Positions 37,710 through 46,540 of a DNA stretch of 64,000 nucleotides are shown piece by piece. The DNA is taken from NCBI GenBank assembly GCA_964408455.1, contig CAYOZN010000011.1:1-64000 (forward strand). Reading direction: 5' to 3'. Under the pieces are notes generated by a model. It was given only the letters and a program-made list of their open reading frames with translations, had not been told where the DNA came from and did not search any database. Every line of letters begins with the position of its first letter. Position 1 is the stretch's first letter. The stretch comes from CAYOZN01 sp964408455 (lineage in GTDB: Bacteria; Planctomycetota; Phycisphaerae; UBA1845; UTPLA1). Made by a program: the position numbers and the translations under genes.

Positions 37710-38542
37710 GCGCACACTGGACGCGAATCATCGCGATTCCATTTGGCCGTTGAAGCAGGTGCACTTGATGCCGCACAAAGTTTCGTAGCAAAGACAATTG
37801 CGTAGTACACTGGCAAACTTGGCCACAGCAACGGCCTGAAGGCCAGTGAAAAATACGAACTTCGGCGGTTGACTTTCTCGGTAAAGAGCCCCATTGCCTG
37901 AAGCTGCCGGATTCCACGCCGCACACGTGTCTTTGCCCGGATCAGAGACCGAATTGTTCGCGGGGCTTCAACATATGACCTGGCGTCGTACACGGTCATT
38001 CGTTCACCAGGTTTATACTGCAGTCGCACAAAGCCGTCATCGTTAATGACGCGCGGTATCTCTCCAAATCGTGCGCGGCCATGACCGGACAGGGAGTAAA
38101 CGCCGCTTCCGACCCTGCCATCCGACTTATTGTAATCCAGTTGCGTCCAGACACGATAAAATGCTCGTACTGGCCAACTACTCCGCGAGAGGTCTACTGA
38201 AAAATCCGGCGTTGCCATGAGTGCTCTGCCGTCGATCAATGGCTGCACAAGCTTTCGAATAGATGTTATTGACAGCTCCACGTCTGCATCGATGTAGACA
38301 CGGGGAAAACTGGTCGTAACGAGTTCGGCGGCGTTTATCGCCGCAACTTTGGAAGACTCGTCAATCTCGACAACTTTGACCGGTGCCCCAAATCCGCGGG
38401 CGATTGCTGCAGTTCGATCCTTGCAGCCGTTACAGGCGACTATGACTTCCAATTCGCCGGGCCTGGCTCCCTTAAGTACCGACTCAAGACAGCGAGCGAT
38501 TACGCTCTCCTCATTGTGCGCTGGTATTATGACGGAAATCAT
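37706..38542 (-). CDS. family 2 glycosyltransferase
   Basis: 278 residues. MISVIIPAHNEESVIARCLE opens a GT-A fold; VYIDADVEL (about 86-94) is the metal site and NDDGFVRLQY (about 158) the acceptor-region acidic pair. A hydrophobic segment near the C-terminus (PSLPVYYAIVFATKLC) may anchor it to the membrane. It is the last gene of the polysaccharide locus and lies 33 bases after the PssE-like gene. Donor and acceptor unknown. Confidence 0.88.
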   Translation of the reverse strand: MISVIIPAHNEESVIARCLESVLKGARPGELEVIVACNGCKDRTAAIARGFGAPVKVVEIDESSKVAAINAAELVTTSFPRVYIDADVELSITSIRKLVQPLIDGRALMATPDFSVDLSRSSWPVRAFYRVWTQLDYNKSDGRVGSGVYSLSGHGRARFGEIPRVINDDGFVRLQYKPGERMTVYDARSYVEAPRTIRSLIRAKTRVRRGIRQLQAMGLFTEKVNRRSSYFSLAFRPLLWPSLPVYYAIVFATKLCAASSAPASTAKWNRDDSRPVCA

Positions 38543-38575
38543 CGCTAGGCGCGGCTAGTGAATATGGAAGCCTTT

Positions 38576-39106
38576 TCAGGTTAACTCGACCGGTATCTGA
38601 AGAGATTCAGCAGGGGAATCAGCCGGGGTGTCCTGGCGGATGAATGCTCGAAGTGCATTAAGAAGTGAGACGTCTGCAACAGGGCCAATCGGCCCACCGA
38701 CCTCGATACCTTTCGCATGCAGCAGGGCGCACATGAGTTCTTGTTCGTCCATGGCGACTGTCACACCGCGAACGTTGGCAAAGCGTGTGGCAGATGCAAC
38801 CTGATGATCATTACGCGTCTCGCGCAAGTATTGCCTGCGCGGCATCACTATCAGCGGTTTGGCAAACTGAAGACACGAGAGAATGGTACCCATTCCAGCA
38901 TGACCGACCACCAGCGACGCAGACATGATCCGTTCGCGAAACTCATCGGGAGTCAGGAACTCCGACCAGGCGCAATGCAGCGGGCGTTGCCCGCCTTGCC
39001 CGATCTGTGCGAAAATGTCCGAACGCTGCTGCAAGCGAGCCCAATTGTCCACACAAGCAACAAGCCGATCAAACGGTAACTGTGCTCCAACGGTAACAAA
39101 TATCAT
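38576..39106 (-). CDS. PssE/Alg13-like glycosyltransferase subunit
   Basis: 176 residues, the catalytic C-terminal half of a GT28-type enzyme. MIFVTVGAQLPFDRL opens the domain and VVGHAGMGTILSCLQFAKPLIVMPR (His-Ala-Gly-x-Gly) is the UDP-sugar-binding signature. It needs a membrane-recruiting partner, supplied by the PssD-like gene directly upstream whose stop overlaps this start as ATGA. Together they probably add the second sugar of the lipid-linked repeat unit. The ATG at 39106 rather than the longer frame is set by that overlap and by homology. Confidence 0.9.
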   Translation of the reverse strand: MIFVTVGAQLPFDRLVACVDNWARLQQRSDIFAQIGQGGQRPLHCAWSEFLTPDEFRERIMSASLVVGHAGMGTILSCLQFAKPLIVMPRRQYLRETRNDHQVASATRFANVRGVTVAMDEQELMCALLHAKGIEVGGPIGPVADVSLLNALRAFIRQDTPADSPAESLQIPVELT

Positions 39107-39585
39107 ACCACAGCCCCCACAAAGCTCGGACCTCCTGGTTTCGCAAGGTGCTGCCACTGCGTCAGGAAAAGGTCCGCATATCGACCGGCCCAGGCGCCCG
39201 CCATGGAGACCTGGTCGACATTTGCGATGCTATCAAGCCAGATTGTCTTGGCGCCGAACCACTTGCCAAACCGAACGGCGAAGTAACCCGGGGCCGCGCC
39301 GGTCGATACGACGACATCGGGCCGCTCGCGCAGCAGAGTCAGCAGCACCTGAAGGGCGGTTCGAACCAGGCCAAACTTGCTCCATCTTGTTGAATCTGAA
39401 ATGACACAAAAGCGCGCTCCACCGACATCCGTGCGATACGCTTCGTTCACGGTGACATAGGTAACGTCACAGTCATCCAGCGCCGGGCGAAGTCGCATGA
39501 GTTGCACCCAGTGCCCGCCGCCAGACGCAATGGCCAGAACCCGTTTAGGCGACCGCGAGCTGTCTGTCCTTGTCTTTATTTGCAT
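39103..39585 (-). CDS. PssD/Alg14-like membrane partner of the glycosyltransferase
   Basis: About 160 residues. After a variable N-terminus, RVLAIASGGGHWVQLMRLRP is the Alg14 signature, followed by TRWSKFGLVRTALQVLLTLL, VVVSTGAAPGYFAVRFGKWFG and SIANVDQVSMAG. It recruits the PssE-like protein to the membrane; the stop codon overlaps the partner's start. The start itself is uncertain: an ATG at 39585 lies inside the 3' end of the deacetylase gene, giving a 41-base overlap. Confidence 0.88.
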   Translation of the reverse strand: MQIKTRTDSSRSPKRVLAIASGGGHWVQLMRLRPALDDCDVTYVTVNEAYRTDVGGARFCVISDSTRWSKFGLVRTALQVLLTLLRERPDVVVSTGAAPGYFAVRFGKWFGAKTIWLDSIANVDQVSMAGAWAGRYADLFLTQWQHLAKPGGPSFVGAVV

Positions 39586-40321
39586 TGTAAAGCTCATCCA
39601 ATGTGCAGACTGCCCAGCCGCGTCGTCGCGCGAGATTGATCAGGCCGCGCGTCACGGCAATTACATGTTCTCCCCGCCTGTCTGCATCAGAACCCATGCG
39701 ATCAAAATCGTGCATTAACACCACGGCTCCACCGTCGCGCTCGACCTGAGCAATAATGCGATCCACGCTTGGCAATTCTCGCCAAGTATCGCCGCTGTCC
39801 ACTGTCCAAAAGGCAACCTGGGCTCGCCGGTGGCGCGCCGCGAGCCACATCGGAAGCGATATTTTCCCGTATGGCGGGCGAAACCATGCATTTATCGAGA
39901 GCCACGGCTTGAGTCCGTCCAATCCGCCGGTCAGGTCGGCAACAGCGCGCCATGGAGTTGCCTTCCAAGCGTGCAAGTGAGCACGGCCGTGGCACCCTAC
40001 TGCGTGGCCTGCCGTTGCAACATTCGAAAGGAGACTCGGCTGTTGTGACGCGCTCTTGACTGTTGGAAAAAACATTGCTCTTGCGTTCGCTTCGCGCAGC
40101 AGACTCATTAGTTCAGGGGTCAGGCTCGCTCCAGGTCCATCATCATATGTCAGCACAATGACTCCGCGCTGCCGGCAAATCCTGCGCATTCCGCTAATGA
40201 GAAACTGCTTGAATAATTGGGGAATGCCGAACATTAGCAGGAATAGTGCAAATACTGAGATGGCTGTCGTGTACATTATTATGTTGACAAGACTACTGGC
40301 TTCAGGAAACAAGTGACTCAC
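39545..40321 (-). CDS. NodB-type polysaccharide deacetylase
   Basis: 258 residues. A transmembrane helix (about 14-36) is followed by the NodB domain: VIVLTYDDGPGASLT (catalytic Asp and metal Asp), CHGRAHLHAW (His-x3-His metal ligands), WFRPPYGKIS and VVLMHDFDRM near the end. It removes N- or O-acetyl groups from a glycan, facing the periplasm or inner face depending on orientation, which I cannot tell. The GTG at 40321 overlaps the preceding glycosyltransferase by 20 bases; an ATG 15 codons in is an alternative. Confidence 0.9.
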   Translation of the reverse strand: MSHLFPEASSLVNIIMYTTAISVFALFLLMFGIPQLFKQFLISGMRRICRQRGVIVLTYDDGPGASLTPELMSLLREANARAMFFPTVKSASQQPSLLSNVATAGHAVGCHGRAHLHAWKATPWRAVADLTGGLDGLKPWLSINAWFRPPYGKISLPMWLAARHRRAQVAFWTVDSGDTWRELPSVDRIIAQVERDGGAVVLMHDFDRMGSDADRRGEHVIAVTRGLINLARRRGWAVCTLDELYNANKDKDRQLAVA

Positions 40322-41339
40322 GTGAATTCACCCGGCAGTAATTGAGTGAGCTCCATTCGCTCCGCCGCCTCCAGACACCGCGCCAAACGTGGTATTCTGC
40401 GTTCCTCAGATTGGCAACCGAGAACGCCAGAAGCCTGGATAAAGTCCAGAGCTTCAGCATTGCAACTGAGATTCGCGCAGACGCCTGGTTCATGTGCCGC
40501 CGGTACAACTGTGACTTGGCCTTGAGCAGGCGTACGAGCTTCTCCGCTCGCACGCGCTCCGAGGCTCCGCCGTAGTGGATGATGGCCGCCTGCGGGCAGA
40601 TCATGCCGACAACGCCTCGCTTCTTCGCCCGCAGACACAGGTCTGCCTCTTCGCCATACATGAAGAATGCGGGATCGAAGCCGGACAGTTCGTTCCACAG
40701 GGAGCGGCGCAGCAGGAAGAAGCAGCCGGTCACGATGTCCACCTGGCGCACCGAATCGCGGCGCCAGCGGGGCATGGCCTCCGGGTTAAAGAGGTTGCTG
40801 CCGCGGAACATGCTTGTCAGGCCGGAAGCAATGCAGAATGCACTCCAGGGCGTCGGCGCCATCCAGCATGATGTGGGATTCAAGGAGCCGTCGGGGAAGA
40901 GGGTGCGACCGCCGAAGATGCCGGCACGCGGGTCCTGCCGCTGTCGCTCGCTCGCGAACGCGACCAGTCGGTCGATGGCGGCGTCCAGTACTACGGTGTC
41001 CGGGTTCAGCAGCAGAAGCCATTCGCCGGCGGCGAGTTCAGCCGCAAGATTGTTGGCGGCGGCGAAACCGAGATTTTTCGTTTGCGGCAGGAAGCGAACG
41101 TGCGGGAATTCCGCTGCGATGGCGGCAGCCGAGCCATCATCCGAGGCGTTGTCCACGACGATCAGTTCAAACGGAGTCTGCCGCGTCTGTTCATAGACCG
41201 AGCGGAGGCAGGCCAGCGTGAGTTCGCGCGTGTTGTAGCTGACGACGATGATGCTGAGCACCGGTGACACCGGTCCGCGACCGGCGGCGGCGTCCGGCGG
41301 CGCGGGCGTTGGCATGGCGGGTGTGTCACTCGACGTCAT
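40302..41339 (-). CDS. family 2 glycosyltransferase (rhamnosyltransferase-like)
   Basis: 345 residues. LSIIVVSYNTRELTLACL and ELIVVDNASDDGS form the nucleotide pocket, LLLLNPDTVV carries the metal DxD variant (NPD), and VTGCFFLLRRSLW with FDPAFFMYGEEADLCLRAKK is the acceptor-side block typical of the WbbL group of rhamnosyltransferases. The first 25 residues are Pro/Ala-rich and probably disordered. The ATG at 41339 is a choice among two; the longer frame starts at 41396. dTDP-rhamnose as donor would fit the presence of rfbC at 26 kb but is inference. Confidence 0.88.
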   Translation of the reverse strand: MTSSDTPAMPTPAPPDAAAGRGPVSPVLSIIVVSYNTRELTLACLRSVYEQTRQTPFELIVVDNASDDGSAAAIAAEFPHVRFLPQTKNLGFAAANNLAAELAAGEWLLLLNPDTVVLDAAIDRLVAFASERQRQDPRAGIFGGRTLFPDGSLNPTSCWMAPTPWSAFCIASGLTSMFRGSNLFNPEAMPRWRRDSVRQVDIVTGCFFLLRRSLWNELSGFDPAFFMYGEEADLCLRAKKRGVVGMICPQAAIIHYGGASERVRAEKLVRLLKAKSQLYRRHMNQASARISVAMLKLWTLSRLLAFSVANLRNAEYHVWRGVWRRRSEWSSLNYCRVNSRESLVS

Positions 41340-41486
41340 GATCGGATCCTGCTCGGTAATCGACGAAAGTGCTGGCAGGGATTCATGTCGCGGCACCGCA
41401 AATGCAACGAAGCAAAGTCGGAAGTGGATCGACCTAAAAAACGAGAGCGGTTCGGCGCAGCCGGAATGCCTGGCGGGATTCTGACG

Positions 41487-42848
41487 TCAACTATTTCGAG
41501 CAGCGAGCCGCGGAGGGAGCGCGCGGCGGCTGCGAGCAGCTGCTGACTTTGCGCGCGGACTGATGCTGCCGATCGCGCCGAGCGTGAGATACCACAATGC
41601 CGTAATCGTGCCGAAATAGCTGACGCCGAAAAAGTTGAACGCGTGGACGAACAACGTCACACCCAGCGCCCAGCAGAGGATGAGGGTCGGCCGGCTCGCT
41701 TCAAATTGTCGCCAGGCGCGGCCCATGCCTGCAAAGGCCACGGCGATGATCGCGATGAAGAGCGCCAGCGTGACCAGGCCGCCTGCAACGCCCTGCGCCA
41801 CGTAGAAGTTGGTCAGGTCCTGACTGCCCCAGAACCAGTGCGCCGTGGAGTTGGTGCCGATCAGTACCCATTCATTGACGCGGCGGATGAAGTGGTCGAT
41901 TAACTGATAGCGGAAATACGCGGTCGATCCGCCGACCGCGCTGACGCGTGAGATCAGGTGCCAGACCGGGGCCTTCATGACTATATGAAGAGCGACAATG
42001 CTCAGCACAAGTGCCCAGCGCACCAGCCGCAGGTTGCGGCGCAATGGGAAGAACGCGGCGCCGATGAGCCCACCCAGCAGGCCGAAGACCGGCGTGCTGG
42101 ATGCGCAACAATAGACGATCAACACGGCCGCCACCGAAGCCAGTAGGGCCTCTCGTCTGGCACTCCCGCCCTGCCACCAGCGAGCCGCCATGACCGGCAG
42201 CAATGCCGCCCAGAAGCAGCCTGCCAGAATCGGGTGGTTGTATGGTCCCTGACAGCGTAAGCGATCGTCGCGGACGGCCGTGATCTCGCTTACGCCGCCA
42301 AAGATCGCGAAGAGGTTTCGCTGTGTGCTGTTTTCGACCAGAAACGCGATGGCCACCGGTATTGCAACAATGGAGGCAGCCCTCACGAGCACGTTGAAAT
42401 CTCTTGAGTCGCGTATCAGGCACCGGACGGCGAAATAGCCGCCCAGCGCGTCAACTGCCATACCGGAGTGATAAACCAGCATCTCCCCGCCCGTGCGCAG
42501 GAAGCCGGTGATGAATGTTGCGCCGATCCACCACACCATCAGCGCGTCCAGCGGCTTCCAAACAAAATTTGCTGCTTCGCCTCGCCCCGCGATGCGGAAT
42601 ATCAGCACCAGCACCAGTATGCGAAGAAACGGGAAATCCAGCGACATGATGGCCAATCGCTGAGCGGATGGCACCAATGCCATGATAATGAACATTGGAA
42701 TGAGACTGTAGCGGCGCGGCACCGACAAGGTCGCCAGGACGGCGAGCACAAGCAGTGCAATGCCGACCGCGTGGACGTGTGTTTCATCCTTGAACGCGGC
42801 TCGACCGAAGTGCTCAAGTTCTCGAATGTTCTGGGCAAGCAGGAGCAT
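41487..42848 (-). CDS. Wzy-like O-antigen/exopolysaccharide polymerase
   Basis: 453 residues with about eleven hydrophobic segments and little else conserved, as usual for this superfamily. The central loop reads VRDDRLRCQGPYNHPILAG, matching the R-x-x-G-x-x-x-(H/D)-P of O-antigen ligase/polymerase (Wzy_C-like) proteins. It would polymerise or ligate repeat units on the outer face of the membrane. The gene lies between glycosyltransferase and F420-dehydrogenase-like genes. Ligase versus polymerase cannot be decided from sequence. Confidence 0.8.
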   Translation of the reverse strand: MLLLAQNIRELEHFGRAAFKDETHVHAVGIALLVLAVLATLSVPRRYSLIPMFIIMALVPSAQRLAIMSLDFPFLRILVLVLIFRIAGRGEAANFVWKPLDALMVWWIGATFITGFLRTGGEMLVYHSGMAVDALGGYFAVRCLIRDSRDFNVLVRAASIVAIPVAIAFLVENSTQRNLFAIFGGVSEITAVRDDRLRCQGPYNHPILAGCFWAALLPVMAARWWQGGSARREALLASVAAVLIVYCCASSTPVFGLLGGLIGAAFFPLRRNLRLVRWALVLSIVALHIVMKAPVWHLISRVSAVGGSTAYFRYQLIDHFIRRVNEWVLIGTNSTAHWFWGSQDLTNFYVAQGVAGGLVTLALFIAIIAVAFAGMGRAWRQFEASRPTLILCWALGVTLFVHAFNFFGVSYFGTITALWYLTLGAIGSISPRAKSAAARSRRALPPRLAARNS

Positions 42849-42929
42849 GCTGTATCCGCAGACTTCGCCGAAAAACCGTCATTGAATTCAAATGCATGGC
42901 CCGGTTGGCCCGGCGCAACCCGCTACGCA

Positions 42930-44216
42930 TCAAACCGTCGACACGGGCGCGGCCGGAACAGACACCTGCAAATCGAGGGGAATGACCCGCTGTGGGCGCC
43001 GCAGGCCCCGCGAGCCGATGCGGCGCCATGTGCCAACAATCGACTTGACCTTTTCGGAAAAAGACAGCCGCCTCCATGCACGAAAGAGAGAAAAGCCCGA
43101 AAATCGCGGGACGGGCAAGCCTGCCATTCGTAAAGCCAGTATGCGGCCCCACACGGCACCGCGCGCCCGGAGCAGGTTCGGCTGCGAGCGAGCGAGAAGG
43201 GATGCGTCGCACGTCTCTAGGACGATGTAGCCCGCCGCCGCGGCCTGGCGCAGAATCTCGCCGCCCCGCCGGGTTCGAACGACGATCAGCGACTTTCCCG
43301 GCTCACCAGGTTGAATGGACCGATACCATGGATCACCGACTGCGACATCGGCAAATTCGCCAGTGTGATCCGGGCACAGTCGGCATCGCCACTGGACGTA
43401 CTTGGACAGAAAGCCCCAGGATTCCTCGTAGCTCAGGCTGCGCTCCTGCAATTGATCATCGTCATCGCGAAAGGTGACAGTCCAGCGACCGGGCCAACCT
43501 CGCCCCCGGTATCGAAGGCTCTCCACGCGATCCGGCGATGGAACACCCGCATGACGCAACAGCGCCAAAGTTCCTGTTGTTGTGGGTGTACCCGCACAAA
43601 AAAAGGCAATCGTCAGGCCCAGATTCGAATCCAGCGTCGGTCGCAGCTTTCTGGCGGCCTGCGTCGCTGCGACGTCGCAGGGTTTGCCGATGAATACACA
43701 CGGTGCATTCGCATTCTCTACCAAACTCAACCCGTCACACGGACTCGCCGGAGCGTAACGCGATCCCGTCCGCGTAAGCAACTCCTCACGCGTTCGGCTC
43801 AACGCAGTTACATTCAAGTATGGCGCCTCCCGACGGGCCGCAGTGTGCAATACTCCGGCGAAACCGCGTCGCTCGAGGCAGTACAGTGCCAGCGCGGTCG
43901 ATGCGCCGCCACTTGATGCGTTAAGACGCAAGGCTTGATCCTGAGCATACCCTTCCCAAACTTCCACAACCGGACCCCAGTCGCGATGGAGTTCAGAGAG
44001 CGTTGCGTCGCCTGACACAGATTCCGTCAGCGAAGCCCCAGGGCAAATGCCGGCTGCAGCCTCCAACGCACCATCGTCGGCCTCAGAGCCGCCCACGCGC
44101 ACCGGACGCCGGCCCTCAGCTGTGTCAATCATGCGCAGCGCACCCCTGGCCATGTACTGGCACACGCCACAACCGGTGCATAGTTGCGACTCAGCGATGT
44201 TCGAGACAGATTGCAT
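42930..44216 (-). CDS. F420 hydrogenase/dehydrogenase beta-subunit-like iron-sulfur protein
   Basis: 428 residues. The N-terminus has CTGCGVCQ plus GICPG further on, a 4Fe-4S ferredoxin cluster pattern. The rest matches the FrhB/FdhB-like fold: SSGGASTALALYCLERRGF, PCVFIGKPCDVAATQAARK (the family's GkPCD/C), LTIAFFCAGTP, and WRCRLCPDHTGEFADVAVGD in the C-terminal part. Members of this family occur in exopolysaccharide loci next to pyruvyltransferases, as here (one gene away). The reaction in that setting is not established; reduction of a sugar or flavin is a guess. The frame is intact. Confidence 0.82.
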   Translation of the reverse strand: MQSVSNIAESQLCTGCGVCQYMARGALRMIDTAEGRRPVRVGGSEADDGALEAAAGICPGASLTESVSGDATLSELHRDWGPVVEVWEGYAQDQALRLNASSGGASTALALYCLERRGFAGVLHTAARREAPYLNVTALSRTREELLTRTGSRYAPASPCDGLSLVENANAPCVFIGKPCDVAATQAARKLRPTLDSNLGLTIAFFCAGTPTTTGTLALLRHAGVPSPDRVESLRYRGRGWPGRWTVTFRDDDDQLQERSLSYEESWGFLSKYVQWRCRLCPDHTGEFADVAVGDPWYRSIQPGEPGKSLIVVRTRRGGEILRQAAAAGYIVLETCDASLLARSQPNLLRARGAVWGRILALRMAGLPVPRFSGFSLFRAWRRLSFSEKVKSIVGTWRRIGSRGLRRPQRVIPLDLQVSVPAAPVSTV

Positions 44217-44237
44217 GAGCCCTTGGCAACTTCCCCG

Positions 44238-45080
44238 CTAAATCGCAGCCCGGCCCGGCATCAGCTTGCGACGAATTCGGCGCACCAGCCTTCGCCATTT
44301 TGAATAATGACCGGGACAAATGGAGGCTGATTGTATGATCTCGGCCGATCGGCGAAGTTGTGCGTCCCACTGCTCGATTGTCGATGCGCCGCTTCCGAAC
44401 GCAGACAGCGGCTGAAACCTGTTCAATTCAGCGTCGCTGCGCAGCAAGCTGTTGGGTGAACGAGGGTCATCCAGGTGCTCCTGAAGCACAAGCGGATAAT
44501 GCCATCCAATCAGCCAACCGGAGCTGAACAACCGCATGCAATAACCGGTGAATGTCTCGTTCCTTTTAAGTAGCCCCGCATCGCGAACGCATTCGCGCTT
44601 CATAAGGTATCCACTTCCACCGACCCAGGCATTCATCAGGAGACTATGCGGTCCACCGATTGCGCGCATTTTGGCCGAAGCCATGCCCTTATTAAAATCT
44701 GATTCCTGAAAATGCCAGCACGCGATAATGCCAAGCCTCCCGCAAAGTGCATGTGCGCGGCGAAACTTCCCGATCCATCCGTCAGGTACAAGGCAGTCAT
44801 CATCTACCTTGGCCAGGTATGCCCCGTCCGATTCGCGCCACAACCAGTTGGTCGGCTCGCGAAGCCGCACGTTCGCATCCGAGTGGTGAAACCGATAAAC
44901 GCGAGGATGATGTGCATGCTCGCGCGCGACCTGCAGTGTTTCGGGGTCGTCACCATTGTGCCACAGCCAGACGCGTGTTTGTTCGTCACAAGTATCCAAC
45001 AGCCGCGGAATGGCCCTTCGGGCATAATGCGGGCGATTATGCGTGATCATCAGTACGTCGACTATCCCGGAGTCGAGCAT
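44238..45080 (-). CDS. family 2 glycosyltransferase-like protein
   Basis: 280 residues. DVLMITHNRPHYARRAI opens a GT-A fold, YLAKVDDDCLVPDGW (about 87-101) holds the metal site as DDD, and the region after SLLMNAWVGGSGYLMKRECV corresponds to the acceptor loop. There is no membrane helix; the C-terminus is strongly basic. Eighteen bases separate it from the pyruvyltransferase gene upstream, and 21 from the iron-sulfur protein gene downstream. Confidence 0.82.
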   Translation of the reverse strand: MLDSGIVDVLMITHNRPHYARRAIPRLLDTCDEQTRVWLWHNGDDPETLQVAREHAHHPRVYRFHHSDANVRLREPTNWLWRESDGAYLAKVDDDCLVPDGWIGKFRRAHALCGRLGIIACWHFQESDFNKGMASAKMRAIGGPHSLLMNAWVGGSGYLMKRECVRDAGLLKRNETFTGYCMRLFSSGWLIGWHYPLVLQEHLDDPRSPNSLLRSDAELNRFQPLSAFGSGASTIEQWDAQLRRSAEIIQSASICPGHYSKWRRLVRRIRRKLMPGRAAI

Positions 45081-45098
45081 AAAACACGTAATCTCAGG

Positions 45099-46529
45099 TC
45101 AGGTAAGCGTGACGGGCTGCATTGCCGGCACTTCACAAAACGGCTTGCTGGGTTGCAGGCCACATTGCTCAGGCAACATCACGATCGGTCGAGCGGCGCT
45201 TCGCACGACGTCAGGAACTGCCTCTCGCAAGAGATCGCGGGCATTCATCCGTTGATTCCAGGACCGCAGCACCGCCTCAACCACATCATCGCTATCCAGC
45301 CGCCTGGGATCGGCAACATGGGCCCCAGCGCCGCAGGTCTCGAAAACACCGAGCGTCTTATCGCTGTAGGCGATTGCCGCGGCAGGCACGCCGCTGGATA
45401 ACGCAGCTATGGTTGCATGCATCCTTGTGCCGCAAAACCAATCGCAACGGCCAATGATCCACTTGGCCATCGCGGGATCCGTGTAAACCGGTGGCAGGGC
45501 TACCAGGCGATCCTGCACAGCGCGGCGCAACACTGGCTGATCACAATCCAATAGGGACTGCATAGCCAGGTCATTTGCCGACGGATCGGACTCGAAGTGA
45601 CCGCCCGTGGTCATCACGTGGGGAATCAGGATGATATTCGCATCCGATTGCGTCAATAGGGCCCGAAGCACGCCCAGAACCACCTCCCGGTAGTTCGCGC
45701 GAAAGCCGTAGCGCTGCTTCGTTGCATCCGGGTCATGCCACATGAGCCCGCTGATATTAAGTCCTATCGTTTCAACCGAGCGCCGATCTGAAAGCCATGT
45801 TGCAATGGGCTCCCCAAGTCGCGGATGCGGCTCGCGCGGAAGCAGTGCAAACGCCACATCCACACCACAGTGGTGTCGATCGGCATCAAAGCAGGATCCG
45901 AGCAAATCCTTAAGAACTTGAAAGCTTCGGGGATCCCGCGCCCAGGCTATGGTCGCCTTCCGAGCGATCATCTCGGCGCGGCGGCGCAAGGTCCTATCAT
46001 GGAAGGGACCATACGTTTGCGGCAGCAGCACAAGCGGCTTGCCCAGGTCCAGGGCAAGCTCCTTCAGCAATGCAATCGATTCAAAGCGATGCCGTCCATA
46101 GAGATCCGTAAAGCTGTCGCCTCCACTGATGTCGAGTACGGCATCCGCCTCGATCAGCGAGCGGGCAGCCGGGTTGGCGCGGATGCCCGAAATTGCTGCC
46201 CGGCGGATGCGCCAGTACGATTCAGCCTGCCAGATGCGCCGGGTTAATTTCGCGCCCACCATATTGACGCGCACACCGTTGGCGGCTCCGAGCCCCTGCG
46301 CCAGACGCTCGCCCCGGCCAAAATCGAAGACTGACAAGCAGGACGGCCGAAAATGTTCCGACAATGATTGAATTACCGACGTGCCCAAGGCGCTCACACC
46401 CAGGTTGCCTGTGTCCAATGGAGCGCCCAAAAGCACAACATTGGACTTGTACGGCCGATCCGTATTAAGCAATTGAGCGGGCAATCCCATTCTGAACCTT
46501 GCCGCCTTAAATCCCATCGCCTGTGCCAC
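45099..46529 (-). CDS. polysaccharide pyruvyltransferase family protein
   Basis: 476 residues. The family (CsaB/WcaK-like) adds a pyruvyl ketal from phosphoenolpyruvate to a sugar of the repeat unit. Seen are VVLLGAPLDTGNLGVSALG at the start, ADAVLDISGGDSFTDLYG (the SGGD core), PLVLLPQTYGPFHD, TIAWARDPRSFQVL, GLNISGLM and the late GRCDWFCGTRMHATIAALSS (conserved R-M-H). All are standard, so it should be active. The start may be GTG at 46529 or the ATG four codons on (46517); no clear ribosome site decides. Confidence 0.92.
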   Translation of the reverse strand: MAQAMGFKAARFRMGLPAQLLNTDRPYKSNVVLLGAPLDTGNLGVSALGTSVIQSLSEHFRPSCLSVFDFGRGERLAQGLGAANGVRVNMVGAKLTRRIWQAESYWRIRRAAISGIRANPAARSLIEADAVLDISGGDSFTDLYGRHRFESIALLKELALDLGKPLVLLPQTYGPFHDRTLRRRAEMIARKATIAWARDPRSFQVLKDLLGSCFDADRHHCGVDVAFALLPREPHPRLGEPIATWLSDRRSVETIGLNISGLMWHDPDATKQRYGFRANYREVVLGVLRALLTQSDANIILIPHVMTTGGHFESDPSANDLAMQSLLDCDQPVLRRAVQDRLVALPPVYTDPAMAKWIIGRCDWFCGTRMHATIAALSSGVPAAAIAYSDKTLGVFETCGAGAHVADPRRLDSDDVVEAVLRSWNQRMNARDLLREAVPDVVRSAARPIVMLPEQCGLQPSKPFCEVPAMQPVTLT

Positions 46530-46540
46530 GCAAGCGTGTT

